In this document: positions 35,815-49,151 of the stretch, piece by piece
Numbering within the stretch: the stretch's first letter is position 1
How the letters are laid out: each line of letters begins with the position of its first letter
Origin: Callorhinus ursinus
Lineage: Eukaryota > Chordata > Mammalia > Carnivora > Otariidae
DNA: 64,000 nucleotides
Direction of reading: 5' to 3'
Assembly: GCF_003265705.1 (NCBI RefSeq)
Contig: NW_020313168.1
Coordinates: 3,314,178 to 3,378,177 of the forward strand
Position numbers and translations under genes: made by a program
Notes under the pieces: model-generated
The model's input: the letters and a program-made list of their open reading frames with translations, nothing else
What the model was told of the DNA's origin: nothing
Database searches by the model: none

Positions 35815-35860
35815 GAGCCCCGCGCCCCCGCGCCCCCGCGCCCCCGCGCTCCCGCCCGCC
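35815..35860 (+). repeat. TIMP2: 9-bp tandem repeat in TIMP2 leader
   Basis: Three to four units of cgcgccccc run from the gap edge to the Kozak sequence. The tract is continuous with the missing sequence, so the true copy number is unknown. Confidence 0.8.
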
Positions 35861-35990
35861 ATGGGCGCCGCGGCCCGCAGCCTGCGGCTGGCGCTCGGCC
35901 TCCTGCTGCTGGGGACGCTGCTGCGCCCGGCCGACGCCTGCAGCTGCTCCCCGGTGCACCCGCAACAGGCGTTTTGCAACGCAGACGTAG
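35861..35990 (+). CDS. TIMP2: TIMP2 coding exon 1 (signal peptide and N-terminal inhibitory segment)
   Basis: TIMP2 encodes the secreted tissue inhibitor of metalloproteinases 2, which blocks MMPs by placing its N-terminal cysteine on the catalytic zinc and also helps activate pro-MMP2 with MT1-MMP. The exon gives 43 residues plus one base: a 26-residue signal peptide ([20 protein letters not shown], then LRPADA) and the mature start [17 protein letters not shown], identical to human. The mature Cys1 and Cys3 and the first VHP loop are present. The ATG has a strong context (G at -3, G at +4). The donor GTAAGG begins at 35991 and splits the codon after base one, as in the human gene. Only two signal-peptide residues differ from human (Ser7, Gly18). 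Exons 2-5 are not in the window. Confidence 0.97.
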
Positions 35991-37879
35991 GTAAGGACGG
36001 CGACCCCGCCCCGGCCCGGTGCCCGCCTCCCCGAGGGTCCGCGGGCGCCCCGCCCGCCCGCATCTTGCCGAGGGGCCCACGCCCGGACGCCGGCCCCTCG
36101 GGCCTTCTAGAATCCTGCAAGTTGACGCCAAAATCGCACTTTCTTTTTCTCCTTACGTCTCCCTTTTCTTTGCCTCTACTGCCGAGATGCTTCTCAACCT
36201 CAAAATTCCACCGAAATTCCTCCGCAGCTCCAGCCCCAGAAAAGGGAGCCAGGGAACGGATTGGGTTTGGCAGGCGGAGGGCCCTGGGATGCCAGCGTGG
36301 GGGGCGGGGAGAGTGGGGGACACAGCGTGGGATGGGGAGAGTTCCGGCCCCAGGGGGCTGGAGAACGGGGGACCCGGGAGAAACTTTCACAGATGAGACG
36401 GAGCTGGGCTTCTGTGGCCCGAGGCTGGGTGGGGAAAGGCTTCCGTGCCTGGCACTCTCCCACCAGCCCTGTTTGGGGACTCACCGGATGAAGCTGGGGC
36501 AGAATGGAAGCTTCCCTCCCCTGGCCAGGCTCCCTGGGCACAGAGGGGCAGCCGGGAAGGGCAGGTAGAGCCCCAAAGGCAGCTCCTTGCTCTGTGCCCA
36601 GGAGGCACCGCACACAGGGCTGGACAGGGAGGAGGGTCCCTGAGTGGTTTGCTGCGGGTGACTGCTTTTTCAGGACATCCACAAAGACTGGAGAATGTGG
36701 GGCAAGTGGGGCTGTGTGGCTGCTTAGAATCCTCAGAAAATATCTTTTCCCCTCGGCACTCCTCGCTCTGCAAAGGTGGGAGCAACCAAGGGAGGGAGGA
36801 GCAGCCCGGTATTTGTTCTGATCCACGCAGGGGCCGCAGGGGCGGGAGACAAGTAGGGAGAACGCAGCAAAAATGGGAGGAACCAGCTCGACCCCAGAGG
36901 TTTCTGTCCGGGCCCTCCAACCGCCCTGGTGAGGGTCAGCCAGGATTTCCTGGGCTGAGTTTAGTTTAGCCAGAAGGACAGATGTGCAGCAGGTGGGCCC
37001 CTGTGCCACCCCTCCCTCCCCCCCCCCCACTGGCTTCTCAACAGGTTTAGGTTCTGCTTCTAAGTCTCAGCCGGCTGAACATCTGGTTGCCAGGCCAGAT
37101 GGGGTAAGGCTGGCTGCCCTCACCTGTGCAGACCCAGAGCCAGGGGCTCTGGGTTTCTCCTGTTGTCAGCCTTGCTCTCCTTATCTCCCCACACCCCATG
37201 GCTCCTGGCCACACCCGAGTTGGCCCTGTGACCTACCACCTAGCCCAGGGAGTCTGCAGGTGTTCTCACCTGCAGGGATCACATGGCTCTGCCACCTTGG
37301 TGTGAGACGTGGTTCGTAGTTTTATGTAAAGCCTGAGGCAGGGGGCATAAGGCTGACTCCCTGATTGGGCTTTGGTGCTCAGCAGGATTTGAGGGCAATG
37401 CACGCTGCCCTTCCTCTGTGGTGTCCACAGGCCCCTTTGCTAAGAGCGAGGCCATGCCTCTGACCATCAAGCTGTAGGGCAGGGTGGTCCCAAGGCCCAG
37501 AAGGAACGGAGTCTTGTAAGGCGCTTGGGCTTGGTTCGCAGGAGCCGAGCAGGAAAGGGCTGGGCCTTGCTTGGGACCACCTCACACCCTTCAGCTGCGT
37601 GGGAAGAATTTCCAGCCACTTCCTGGCCTGCCCAGTAAGCTGAGGCAGCAAAGGGTCAGGGGTGAGGAGCTTCAGCAAGCCTTGAGGTTCTTTCCTGCTT
37701 TGTGCATTCCTCTCTCCTCCACCTGGCTCTCCTGTCGTGTGTGTCCTGTTTCTTCACATCAGGATCATGCAAGAGCCTAAATTTTACCCTGTCCCCGCTC
37801 GGAGGCCCTTGTCGGGCAGCCGACACCAGACTTGGACTGCAAAGCCCAGTCCGTGACATTCCTGGGGCCACCAGAGTGA

Positions 37880-38290
37880 ATCCACAAACTGGGGGGCTCA
37901 AAACAGCAGGAGTTGCTTCTGTCACAGTTTAGGAGGCCCAGAGTCCAAAATCAAGGTATCAGCAGGGTTGGCTCCTCCTGGAGGCTCCGAGGGAGCATCT
38001 GCTCCAGGTGGCTCTCTCCCAGCTGCTGCTGGTTACCAGCGATCCTTGGCGTCCCTTGGCTTGTGGACACATCACTCCAGCGGCTGCTCTGTTTTTGAGG
38101 GGGTTTCTCTGTGCCTGTCTGTCCAAATCCCTCTATTAGGAGGACCCCGGTCCCTGGATTTAGGGCCCACCCTCATGCAGCATGACCTCATCTTAACTTG
38201 ATCACATCTACAAAGACCCTCTTTCCAAATACGGTCCCAGATGCAGGTTCTGGGTGGACACGAATTTTCAGGGGAAGTTCTTCGAGCCAA
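37880..38290 (+). repeat. Old interspersed repeat, same family as 12560-12905
   Basis: The blocks gtcacagtttaggaggccca, ccaaaatcaaggtatcagca, tgacctcatcttaacttgat and ctacaaagaccctctttcca are typical of a common mammalian repeat. It is the best preserved of the three copies in the window. Confidence 0.65.
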
Positions 38291-39934
38291 GCTGCCCCAG
38301 TCGACCCTTCCGTGCTCGGTCAGCGTGGGGTACGGAGCCGAGACACGCTCGGGGAGGCCCTGGGTGGCTGTGGCATCCACCTCTCCGGGAAGGTTGTGGC
38401 CTTTCTGTGTCTGCTTTCTCCTTTAAGGGCGCTTGTTCATGGGGTTCTTGCAACGATCTGGACTCCGGCTGAGAAAAGAATTGCCTGGGGCCCTTGCAGA
38501 GATCACTCAAGCCTGGGTCCCTTTGTAAATACAGTCTGGCCGGGACCTCCGTCTGCTCGTGTAGTTTTAAAAGCCCCACAGGTGACTTTGGGCCCCCAGG
38601 GGCCCATGAAGGGTGATGGCCGCGTGCACGTGGGGGAGACTAAAAGCTGCCCTTCGGTGTGGTGTGCTGACGCCTTTAATTGTTGGCTGTCTACAAGAGG
38701 CCGCTGGCTTAAGAAACAGTCGGATTTCTGTCTGCCTGTGTCAGGATTTCTGGGAGCTGGTAGGACCGGAACTGTGGCCGGCAATAGGAGTTCATGATGA
38801 GGTCACGGAATTTGGGATGAAGGGAACCGTAGGTAAGAGGTAATGGGGGTCCCTCCGGGAAGGCCCTGTTCCCTGTCCTTTCCAGCAAAGCAGGGACAAG
38901 CGGGTTGCGTTCCCTGTCTGAGCGCTGCTCCCGTGTGCTGCTGGCCCGACTCCGACCACCTAATGGAGCTGTGGCCGTGGATGGCAAGCCTGCCCAGCCC
39001 CCGGAACCTGGCCAGAGACCAGCTTTGGGCTTGCTCTTCAGGCGGTACCGCCACGGAGGGGCGCCTGGAGTCACTCAGCCTGCTGAGCAGCTTGGCAGAT
39101 CTGGGCCGTCTGGGTCAATTTCTGGAGTGCTGGGTAAATCCAGGAGCTCTGTGGATGGGGGCGGGGGGAGTAAAATCTCACTTCTGGCCTGGGTGGTGGT
39201 GCCTAAGGCTAGTCTGGAGGAGTGCCCACCATGGCATCTTTCTCTGGGGGTTGCCGTCTCCAGACATGGCTCTCTGCAAACCCTCTGGTGATCTCCGGCA
39301 CCAGGTGGAGAAGGGCCCACAGCCAAGGCCACGTGCTGGTTGCTGGGGCGGCAGGCCAGCCCCATACACGCACTGATGGGAGTCCGACGGCAGCCACCCG
39401 CAAAAAGCACGCATCAAGCATTCAGAAATGGCCGTGTCTTCCGTGGACACGCGTGCTTGGCGGACGAGGTTCCTATGAGTTGAATCAGGTCTTCGGTGCA
39501 TGGGGGCCAGGTGGGGATGGCGGTCCTTCTGCAGAGCGCCTGAGTGATCTGTGTTCTGAACATCCTCGCTTTCATAGCGGGCTGAGTTTCAGCAAACAGT
39601 TTCGGAGTGGCCAGCTCTGCCCCGCGGGATGTGAGGAAGAAGCAAGGCCTGACCCCTTCCTCACGAGACACCGTTGCCAGGCAGTGTGCAAGTGGGTTTG
39701 GAACTGTCTGCGGCAGGTGGGCAGAGCCCTGCAGACCCCTTCCCCGACGGCCGAGGTGTGGTGTAAAGTCGGACAGACTCATGGGGCTTTGGGCAAATGA
39801 TAAACGAAGTCACTGTGTGAAAGGGGGGGAATGCATTCTCGGGGTCAGGAGATCGAGGATTTTGAAGGGAGGGGCCCATGGGGGTGCCCCTGGGCCCGGT
39901 TTTGGACTGCATCCCTCGAAGGACGTGTCCTGGG

Positions 39935-39936
<2 letters not shown>

Positions 39937-39969
<33 letters not shown>
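39937..39969. repeat. Poly-G run (33 G)
   Basis: Thirty-three uninterrupted G. Runs this long are rare and unreliable in assemblies. Confidence 0.9.
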
Positions 39970-39970
<1 letters not shown>

Positions 39971-42689
39971 GACTAGAACCGGAGCTGCCGGCAGTTCCTG
40001 GGGTTGGACTCGGGCGCGGAGGCCGTGCTGGGGTGGGCTGGTGGCTGCAGGGAGCACTCCCCACACCGTGGTACCTGCCTGCGATCTGAGGGCGCGCTGC
40101 CAGCCTCCAGCCAGGACCCACTCGGTCCTCGGGAATTGGCGGTTGTGGCCTGGGGTCCGTGAGCTACAGACGAGCGTGGTTACCTGCCTGTCCTCCCTAC
40201 AGCCTCAGCTGGGTCGCCAGGCAGACCCGCATGCAGGGTGCATGGTCCACATCCGTTGGCAGCATTTGAGCGCGTTGAGAACAAGGATGTAGAAGGCCCC
40301 AAGGCTTACGGGGTCGGGAGGGGCATGTGGCCACCCTAGTCCAGGTGCAGAGCCCCTGCTCCGTCGCCCGAGGGGCTGCAGGTGTGCGGGAACCCCTTAG
40401 ATTCCATAATGGCTAAGAGATGTGCTTGGAGGAGCCTGGCACCTGGGAGGATGGAAAACACAGCAGGAGAAAGAAAAAGCCTGGAGGAGAAGGGGGAACA
40501 GCGTGGCGGGCGGGGCCAGCGCTTCTGCCTGGGATGCTCCCTCTCCTCCCAACACGCCCACGCCCAAGGGACCCAGGGCAGGTGGACCTGTAGCTAGGGT
40601 GGTCTTCCTGGGAGGAGAAAAGCAGAGCTGGGAAGTCAGGTTGGAGAGAGTGAGCCCTCACTCTGAGGCGAGAGCTTGGGGAACACACACGCAGGCCCAG
40701 TTAAGCGCATCGTCGGTGGTGGCAGCGTGGGGATGTGCTGAGCAAAGGGGCCACCTGCCCGGGCAAAGGTGAGAGAGCGTTCTGGGTGCAGATCAGGCCA
40801 GAGAGGAGGGCGAGGGGCCAAAGGACACCAGTCTGGCTTATCACATGCAGTCTGCGTCCCCTCCCAAGGGCCCCAGGCAAGCCAGCCATCCCGGCGTGCA
40901 CCTGTGGATGACAGCAGGCGTGACCCCGGGAGTTGGCTAAAAGGCAGATGTCTGAACTGGTGTCCCGAGGTAGAGCCTCAGGGTCCAGGTTGTGGGCACA
41001 GGTATCTCCAAGACTGTCCAGGTGATTCTGATGCCTGCCTCCAAGCTTGCACAGGGCAGTCGTCTCCAATGCAGGCTACCTCAGACTAACTTTAGGTTTG
41101 AGAAAAGAATGTTCCAGATTTTTAGATAGACACCGATTGCCGCATTTGTACATAATTTTAAATGGACGGTTAGGTGTTGACTGCTGGGCCAGGCTTCTGT
41201 CTTGGTGCTGGAGGGTCTGGAGCAAGTATGGAGAGTAAGGACCAGGGGTAAGAGGGTCAGTGAGATGCCCCAGAATTTGGGAGGCGAGGTGGCTGAGGGA
41301 AGCGGCTGAGGAAGTCTTCCAGAGCGAGGGATGATCAGGGGCAGTGTCTCAGGGGGCAGGTGGGATGAAGCTGGCTCCCCCATCCGGAGCTGGGAGCTCC
41401 CAGGACCCACTCCCCTGGACCCCTGGGGCCTGAACTGGCTGGACTGCTGGGATCCTTCCTGTGTCTCCATCATCGTGTGGATGTGCGGCTCCAGGGGGAA
41501 AATGCGCAGAGACCCAGAGGGATCCCATTTTGTAGCGGACAAAACTGTACGCCTCCCTGGGTCAGCTGAGTCTGAATAGTATCTTGGGTTAGGCTTCTGG
41601 AGACCCCAGCAAGGCAGAGTAGAGAAATATTTAGTCTAAAAAGCAAATTGAGGTGTAGTCTTTGTAAGGAAGGATCCTGTCCTGGGGTATATGGACATCC
41701 GTCCAGAGGTAGGCTGGCGGGTGGTGGCAGGGGGTGACTTGGTCTTGAGCCCTGAAACTGGGAGCAAAGCTCTGTGTGCGTGTGTGCAGCCCTGAGCCTG
41801 GGTGCAGCGGCGGAGCCTGGAGTCCCAGCAGTGGGACCCACAGAGGGCTGTTAGGTGTGGGCAGGGGGGAGTGGGCATGAAGCTACAGGCAGGAGAGTGA
41901 TTTAAGGGGCTTGTGGTCCCTCGTGGTGCGTGCACTGGGGGGAGGACTTGAGACAGAAGGCAGATCTTGCAGCTGGGGGGGGGGGGTGTGAAGGGCTCGT
42001 GGTGGGGTCGCCTCTGGGTTTTGACCTCCGTGCCCGAGGCTCCATTCCCTGTTTGTTTCTGCTGGGGTACAGTGACACTGGGGTCTGCACGAGACAGGCT
42101 CGGGCTGTGGCTCAGCAGACAGTGGGAAATGTGTGAGGGGACCTGGAGGGAAGGGAAGAAGAATCAGCAGGAAGCGAGGAGACTTACTTTTTCTAACAAG
42201 CCTGCGAGGGAGGCCCCTGTGCAGCCCCCAGCATCGTCTGGGGGAGAGGTCCAGGCACGTGCCCGCTGCCTCCGTTTCTCCAGGAACCCCTTGCTCCAAA
42301 GATTAGCCCATCGGCTACGGATGAGCCAAATAAATGGAGCTCTATCCTGATGGCAGGATATTCAGCATTTTGAGCAGCGTTACGGATTCGTATTTCTGAC
42401 CTTGAAGGATGTTCAGGGGGTATTCATTTTAAAAGCCCAGTTGCGGCCTGAATGCTTTCACGTTTTGAACGTTCTCTCTCTCCGACTGAGACGGAGCCTG
42501 GGGCCGACACACATTTTGTTAAAATGTACAGCCGAGCACTCTACGTTTCTCAAGTTTCCGAGTGAGCATGCAGGTCAAGAAACAGAACATTGCTGCCCCC
42601 CCCAACCCTCTGTTGATCCCTCCTGGCCCTCACTTCCCCTTTTCCTTAGGGTCACCACTGGTGGCTTTTTTGGTGGCAATTCACTGGCT

Positions 42690-42900
42690 TTTCTTTATGT
42701 GGTTTTCTGTGTATCTTTATCTCATAAAGAAGCGTGTACACATTTAAATGTGCATAGAGAGAAAAGTCTGGAAGGGTGTCCATCAAAATTCTAGGCAGCG
42801 GGTGAGATCAAGGGCAATTTCTATTTCCTTTTTTTAATCTGCATTTTCTAAATTTTGTTAGATTCATGTGTCTTAGGCAGATAATTGTTTCCAAGTTGAA
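42690..42900 (+). repeat. Old LINE-like 3' tail
   Basis: The blocks agaaaagtctggaagggtgt, ccatcaaaattctaggcagc and atctgcattttctaaatttt follow a common mammalian repeat tail related to 25330-25620. Confidence 0.5.
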
Positions 42901-44009
42901 AGGCGCCTGGGGATAGATGTGGAGGGACAGGGAGGTGAGGGTTTCCTCAGGAGGGGGGAGGCGGTGGAGGGGCCCCCACGTGATAGGGTGAGGGCGCTGA
43001 GCCTGGGGGGGCCACCTGACACTGCCTCGGGTCCCCTGAGAAACCGTCACCCAAAGGGTTGGTTGCTCCTTGAGAAGCCTGTCGTCCTTCATGTGCCTCA
43101 GAGACAGGCTGCTTTCTGTCGGCTTCACTGAGCTGCCGTTCGCGTGCCGCTCACCTGTTCAAGGTGTCCAAGCTGGTCTCGAGCACGGTCACAGGGTTGT
43201 GCGGCTTTGAGCTGGGCCGCGGAGCTGAGTGGTTGCAGGAGGCGCGTCGGTGCGCAGAGCCGGGCAGGGAACCCTTTCGTCCCTTTCCCGACCCAGGCCG
43301 AGCCCGGGGCCGAGAGGTGAGGGCCGGCTGCCCGTGTGCGCTGCCTGTTGCTGGCCGCCCTCTCCCCTTTGCCTGCTTGAGAAGCAGCGATGCCCCTGGG
43401 GTGCCATTCCCCGAACTGACCCCAAAGATGCAGATAATCCACCGCCCCCCCCCCTTCTGGGGTCTTGAGCCGGTGAGCAAAGTGGCCTGGATGAGGCAGA
43501 AGTGAGCTTCGAGGCAAAACCCTGGCTTTCTGCTGGGGGATGTGCCACAGGCGGGAGCCCCTGAGATCTCCTCAGCGTGTCCTGGAGGCAGGACCTGGCC
43601 TGGGTTGATGCTTTATTGGTCTCTTTCTGATCTATAGTCTGGAGGCCTTGGTGGGGCGTTCCTGGCCGCCCCATCCGGGCTGGGGGCACCGTCACAGACC
43701 CGGCGAAGCACAGGGTCCTGCAGCAGGCTCTGTCGACACCCCCTGCATATACTCCAAGGCCCTGGTTAACAAATCAACAGCTGATTCTTTACCAAGGGCA
43801 GAATGAGGAAATGGACCGACATTTTAGAGAAAAAAGACAAAGTGGAAGGTATTGGGAGCCAAAAGCCAGCCGGAACTGGTTCTGAAGCCCGACTCTGTGC
43901 CTGAGGCTCCTTTCCCTCTTCCGTACAAGCAGGGTGAAACTCCTCGAGATGATGGCCTGGTAGATGCTAGTAAATCTCTGCCGGGCGAGCCTAGTGCAGA
44001 CGCCAGGGA

Positions 44010-44051
44010 CCCCCCCCCCCCCCCCCCCGCCCCCCCCCCCCCCCCCCCCCC
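44010..44051. repeat. Poly-C run
   Basis: Forty-one C with a single G at 44029. Another homopolymer of doubtful length. Confidence 0.9.
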
Positions 44052-45249
44052 GTCGGTAGTCCCCGCAGCACACCTCGCATGCTGAGCTCCAGCTCGGCGC
44101 TCTGGCTGGAGCTCCTGTCCCAGGTGGGACAGGAAAATAAACCTCTCCTCTCCATTCCCGGCCGACTCTCAGCACTGAAGCCCAGCCCGCCTATTGCGTC
44201 CAGCTCGCTCCTGCTACCTACCTCCTTGCTCCCATCCGGGTGGGGCATTCAGGGCACGCGGATGGAGGAGGGCTGTGTACTTCCTCCCGATCACACAAGC
44301 TCACAACACCAAAGAGAAATCGTACCGTTGCGGGTCTGCGGCCCTGCCTTTGCCGAGCCACTCTGCCTGGTCACTCCAGGGGTTGAGAATCCACTCTGCT
44401 GAGTCGGCTGACCCTCCGCAGGCCGCCATGTCCTCCCCTGGGTCCCGTGACGTGCAGGAGAGTGGAAGGCAAGGACGGGTGGCCGAGGAGAGCCAGGAAC
44501 CTGTTGCAGGCAGAGACGGGGGGCAACAATCCCGTCGGCCTGCGTGTCTCGCATGCTTGCACGTACCCAACGGAGTCTGCACTCACAGTGACCTCACCAC
44601 CAGGGGCCCCAACACCGAGGAAGATTACCCGAGCCTTTGCCCGTGGTCACAGGGCTACTGAGTGTCCCTGCTGCAACCCTAGCTGGTCACTAGAGGCCAG
44701 GTGCTTTCAAGAGACAGCATTCCTTCAGTCACCAGCCAGGGAGGGGACTTTGGCCACCCGTGGGCTTCAAGTCCGAGGTGGATTGTTCTGTTCAGAGGAC
44801 AGAATCCATCTCACGATGATGCTGATGACTCCGCGACAGGGTGGCTTGGGGGGGCCCACACAAGGCTCCCTGCTTTTTGGGCAAAGGGTCGTTAGTTGGA
44901 CATGTGCGCACAGTTCTCTCCTGGGAGCGTTTGTCTAGCTTTTAACCTTCCATCCTTCAATGTCCGTGGGAGAAAGGGACCAGCCTGGCGTTTCAGGAGG
45001 GAGAGGCTCTAGCGCAGAGCCGGGGTGCGTGCTGCCCGTCCCGGGTTCTCGGTCATGACATCTTGTTTCCTTGGCCCAGACGGCTCCAGGACAGAGAATG
45101 AAGGAACAAATCTATGGTGGTCTTTTGCTCTGTGTGCACTGTTCTGGAAGGCAGGGATCAAAAACACGAGACACATCCCCCCCAGTCCTACATCTCTTAG
45201 ATAAAAACATCCCCTGTCTCCGCCGTTCCAGCGCAGAAGGACTTCCCAT

Positions 45250-45420
45250 CTCTCTCCTGACTTGCAGGGGCTCGGTGAGGCAGGTGAGGCCCGTGTCCTC
45301 TCCTGTGTGGGTGGGGAGGGGTTGGATGACTCACCCAAGGTCATGCCACCGAGGGCTCCTGCCAAGAATGGAAGGAGCCCGGTCCTGGCACGAGTCCCTG
45401 GAAGCGGGATTGGATGTCAC
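45250..45420 (+). repeat. MIR-like fragment
   Basis: The block ttggatgactcacccaaggt and its flanks resemble the MIR 3' half; the match is weak. Confidence 0.4.
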
Positions 45421-45609
45421 AGCGCTGGACTTCCCATTGCTCAGCTCATCTGGCTACGAGGCTTGTTGTCCTTGGAAGGGCTTGACTATAGGTATATGCT
45501 GTCTTAACCTGACCACTTGGGAGGCTTGGAAGCGCATTTTGGCAGTGCGACTCGAGGGCTTTAAACATAAGTCTCCCCTCTGATCAGGCAACTCGTGTAT
45601 CTGGGCAAT

Positions 45610-45880
45610 AATTGAGGACACATGCTAGCATTTAGGCAGGAGGATATTCATCTCCGTCTTGTTTGTCTTAGGGAAACGTTAGAAACACCTACACGCACAG
45701 CAGCAGGGGGAGTGGTTAAATAAATCACAGCTTCGGAAGCTCCCCAGGACCAAATGGTATACAGTTTTTTTTTTTTACTGTAACATGTTCAGATAGAGGG
45801 GGTGAAATTAGACTTTCTTTCACAAGCATGTGTTTTCTAATTTTCCTATGATGAGCGTGAGTGATTCGTGTAATTTTGGA
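45610..45880 (+). repeat. LINE-like remnant
   Basis: The block gggggagtggttaaataaat, followed by ccaaatggtatacagttttt, resembles the 3' part of old L1 copies. Confidence 0.45.
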
Positions 45881-47714
45881 AAGTTACAGCTCACTAAAGT
45901 GAGGGTCTAATTGCAGAGCGCAGTAGCAGGGGGCCCGGATGTTCAGAGCTGGTGGGGTCCGACGCCCAGCGTTAGAGCCAGAGAGGAGGGATGGGAGCTG
46001 CCTTCCAGGATTTGCTGAGGGAGTGTTAGGAGGACTAGGCGTGGGAGAAATGTCCTCAATCCAGAAGCAGCAGCGAAAGGATGTTGGTGGTGGCCATGCT
46101 GGAACATTCCAGAAGGCCATCAGAGGCCCTCTGAGCGGCAACATTTGGATGCCATGTTTATCTGCCTCCCCCGCCCCCCAGGTCTTGTCCCTTGCTTGAG
46201 GGGGGTACACAAGACCACACTGCAGAGGCCAAGGGGTCGGAGGGTATTCGCTGCAGAAGGAGAAGACTGTATCTATAGGACCAAGAAGAGAGACCCCAAC
46301 CAAAGTGGGTGGAGGGGGTGGGCTGTGGTTGAGAACTTCCCGTGGGAAGACTTCCTCCGAGGGACCTTCCAGCCCCAGACAAAGGCTTTTGTCCCCGAGA
46401 CTCCCACGCTTCAGCCAAGTTCCTGTTACTAACTTTCTCCTCTCAAGAAACCAAACCCCGAGATCTGTTGCTTTGACTTCTTAGGGCCAAAGTCCTGTTC
46501 CCCAAACTAAATTTCTTAGTTGTGAGATTCGTGGAGAGTGCCCCTAGCCCTAGAAACGAGGTCAGTCATGTCCGACTTCTTACTTTGGGTGGGTGGGTGG
46601 GTGGCCCACAGGGTCCTGGGCCAGGAGCCCTTCTTCCCCACCCCCAGGGAGTCCCGCTCAACAGTGACACCCTGGAGCAGCAGATGTCCCCACCTGAGTG
46701 GGAACAGATGCTCTCCCTGCGGGGTGAGGGGCGGCAGGCATGGCGGGGATCCCTGACTTTGATGGGGGACAGCTCGGAAGAGTGAGCCCCTGGCAGGGAG
46801 CGCCGGTACGTGCTGCCAGGCTGGGGAAGAAAGGATTTTCTCCCCCAGAGCCCCTCCTTAAACACCAGAAGGGCCCACGTGCCAGGACCTTCCTGATGTC
46901 TCACGCAGGCCATCCCCCTGCTTGTCACCCCAGCTGTTTTGAGCCAAATCTTTGTGATTGCTGGACCCACAACAGGGGTCCTGCCAGGCACCGGCCCTCT
47001 GGCTGGCTCGCCGCTGCCCCTGACTTCACCCCGGCTCTGATGTCACAGGCCAGCAGCTCTGTCGTTCCCGCGGCAGCAGCCTGCCATAGTTCACCAGCGG
47101 GGGCAGACGCCCGGCTGCTGGTGGAGGAGGGGAGCTGTGATTCCAGCCTGCTTTGGCCAGTGGGCCCCAGAGACCCCCGTGCAGGCCCTCCGAAGTTCCC
47201 GCAGTGCCCGCCGTTTGGTGAGGCTCCTGCGGGGGCCTTGGGAAGTGGGCCGGTCAGGGTGGCCAGGCCACATGCCCGGAAGGCTAATTTGAAAGTCCTG
47301 TACTGTGGGGCTCTCCGTATGCAGTTGGGTGGAAGGATGGGGGGTAGGACGGGGTTGGGGAGGAGCGTGGTTGTTTGAGGGAGTGGGGAGAGGCCGTCGT
47401 GTGGCAGGAACGGCGGTTAGTCATGGGGACCCCGGACCTACACGGTGTCCCTGGAGTCTGAGGTTGCAGGGAACCCCGTTGATTGACATTGTTGAGGGAC
47501 GTTTAGTAAGCCACCAGTCGGGTTAGCCGTACGTGGCCCACCTGGCTAGCCTGGTCTCTCCCAAGAGTTTGGAAGAGTCTGGGCCTCGTCCTGAGTCTGA
47601 AGGTGGTCCAGGGAATAACGGGGACACAGGCCTGGCAGCCTGTCCATCTTGGCCTTCGAGAACTGTCCCATCAGGGTGATTGATGATGAAACGTACAGAT
47701 TTAGAAGCCCCCAC

Positions 47715-47840
47715 CCCAGGATTTTGGTGCAAAAATCTGCCATGGGGACTGGCCAGGACTCCTGTCTACCACTGCCCCAGCGATTCTGATGCAGCTGGTC
47801 CAAAACCCAGCTGGCTTTAGGAACTACCACTCTGGAACTT
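47715..47840. repeat. MER5A-like fragment
   Basis: The block gccccagcgattctgatgca, followed by gctggtccaaaacc, resembles MER5A; edges are approximate. Confidence 0.4.
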
Positions 47841-48109
47841 GGCTGAGAGTCAGGAAGTGGGCAAACCTCGAGGCTCTGGGTGTCACAGAGTGTATTTTTA
47901 GAGGCTAGAGCTCAGGGAAATGGAGTTAAAAATACTTCTGATGTTACCGGGCTTGGCTTGGATGCCTCCAGTGATGAGTGTCTCACTACCTACCAAGTCA
48001 GCCCAGTGATTTCGAGACAATCCTGTAGGAAGTGCTTCTTTCCACCTGGCCAGTTTCTGCCTCCCTGTCATGTGTTCTCGGTCCAGCTCGGTCATCTGGA
48101 GACATGCAC

Positions 48110-48290
48110 CGTAAGTACCATCCTCTTTCCCAAAAGACGTGCTGAGCATTTGGGTGTTTCTGATGGTGATGAGTGCTGTTATTTCCCCCGTTTCACAGAG
48201 GCGCAAACCGAGGCATCCGGAGTTAGGAAACTGGCACCAGGTCACACAGCTAATACTCCTAACCACCACACTGTGCTGTTCTAGACTCTT
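48110..48290 (+). repeat. MIR-like SINE
   Basis: The blocks cccccgtttcacagaggcgc and accaggtcacacagctaata follow the MIR core and tail. Confidence 0.7.
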
Positions 48291-48919
48291 CTATCACCTG
48301 AGAGCTCCGCTCCAAACATTCTTGGTTCCTTAGGACTTTTCTTCCTCGGATAGGTTTTTCATTCTCCTCCTGAACTCAGGCAACGGCCTCTCCCTGCCTC
48401 GAACACTCACTATAGAGTTTTTCTGAATTCTTTCTGGGAAGTCCAGTCTCTCCATTTTTTAGGTTTTCTCCTTATTTAGTGAAGTTGCACAGTTGTCATT
48501 TATCGTCTCTTTCTTACTTAGGTGAATTCATAAGCGTTTCAATAGTTACACTTTGATTATGAAACTTTCCATCGACATTGTCGAAGCAGACACTGTGAGC
48601 TACCTCTTTAAGGTTGTTTAGACACACGTCTGTCAGCTGCGTACACGTGGGCTCCAGCTCAGCTCGCCAGGGCCTGGAACGCCCAGCTGGGGTCTGACCC
48701 GGGTATCGCCGGGCTGGGCTATTGCCCTGCTTGTTCTAGGCTCCTCTGTCCCCACGGGGAAAGATCACACCGCCTCTGTGGGTGGCCACACATCTCTGCC
48801 GACCTGCTCCCACTCTGCACTTGTGCAGTTGGATTTGGGGGGCCCACGTGCGAGTTGTAAATGTCTTCCCAGTACATGGTGCCTTGTTAGATTTGGCCAG
48901 GTATTCAAGCCCGTTAAAA

Positions 48920-49151
48920 ATCTTCTCAGCTGGGGGCACCTGGGTGGCTCAGTCGTCAGGCATCTGCCTTCGGCTTGGGTCGTGGTCCCGGGCTCCTGGG
49001 ATCGAGCCCCGCATCTGGCTGCCTGCTCCGTGGGAGGCCTGCTTCTCCCTCTCCCACTCCCCCTGCTTGCATTCCCTCTCTCGCTGTGTCTCTCTCTGTG
49101 TCAAATAAATAAATAAAATCTTAAAAAAAAAAAAAAAAATCTTCTGAGCTG
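48920..49151 (+). repeat. can-SINE, first of two in series
   Basis: The head ggggcacctgggtggctcag starts at 48933; the CT-rich body ends in AAATAAATAAATAAAATCTT and poly-A to 49138. It is flanked by atcttctcagctg (48920-48932) and atcttctgagctg (49139-49151), a 13-base target duplication with one mismatch. Confidence 0.95.

Larger units (their letters stand above)
34840..36120. promoter_or_regulatory. TIMP2: TIMP2 CpG island
   Basis: GC content and CpG frequency rise sharply from about 34840 and stay high through the first exon and the start of intron 1. The island contains the promoter, the leader, a 400-N gap and coding exon 1. TIMP2 is known to be expressed widely, which fits a CpG-island promoter. 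Confidence 0.85.

Noticed and set aside
34701..36568. Several open frames of 225-477 codons on both strands around TIMP2 exon 1
   Set aside because: All run through the 400-N gap, so their length is an artefact, and they lie in a CpG island. Only the 43-codon TIMP2 start at 35861 has family support.
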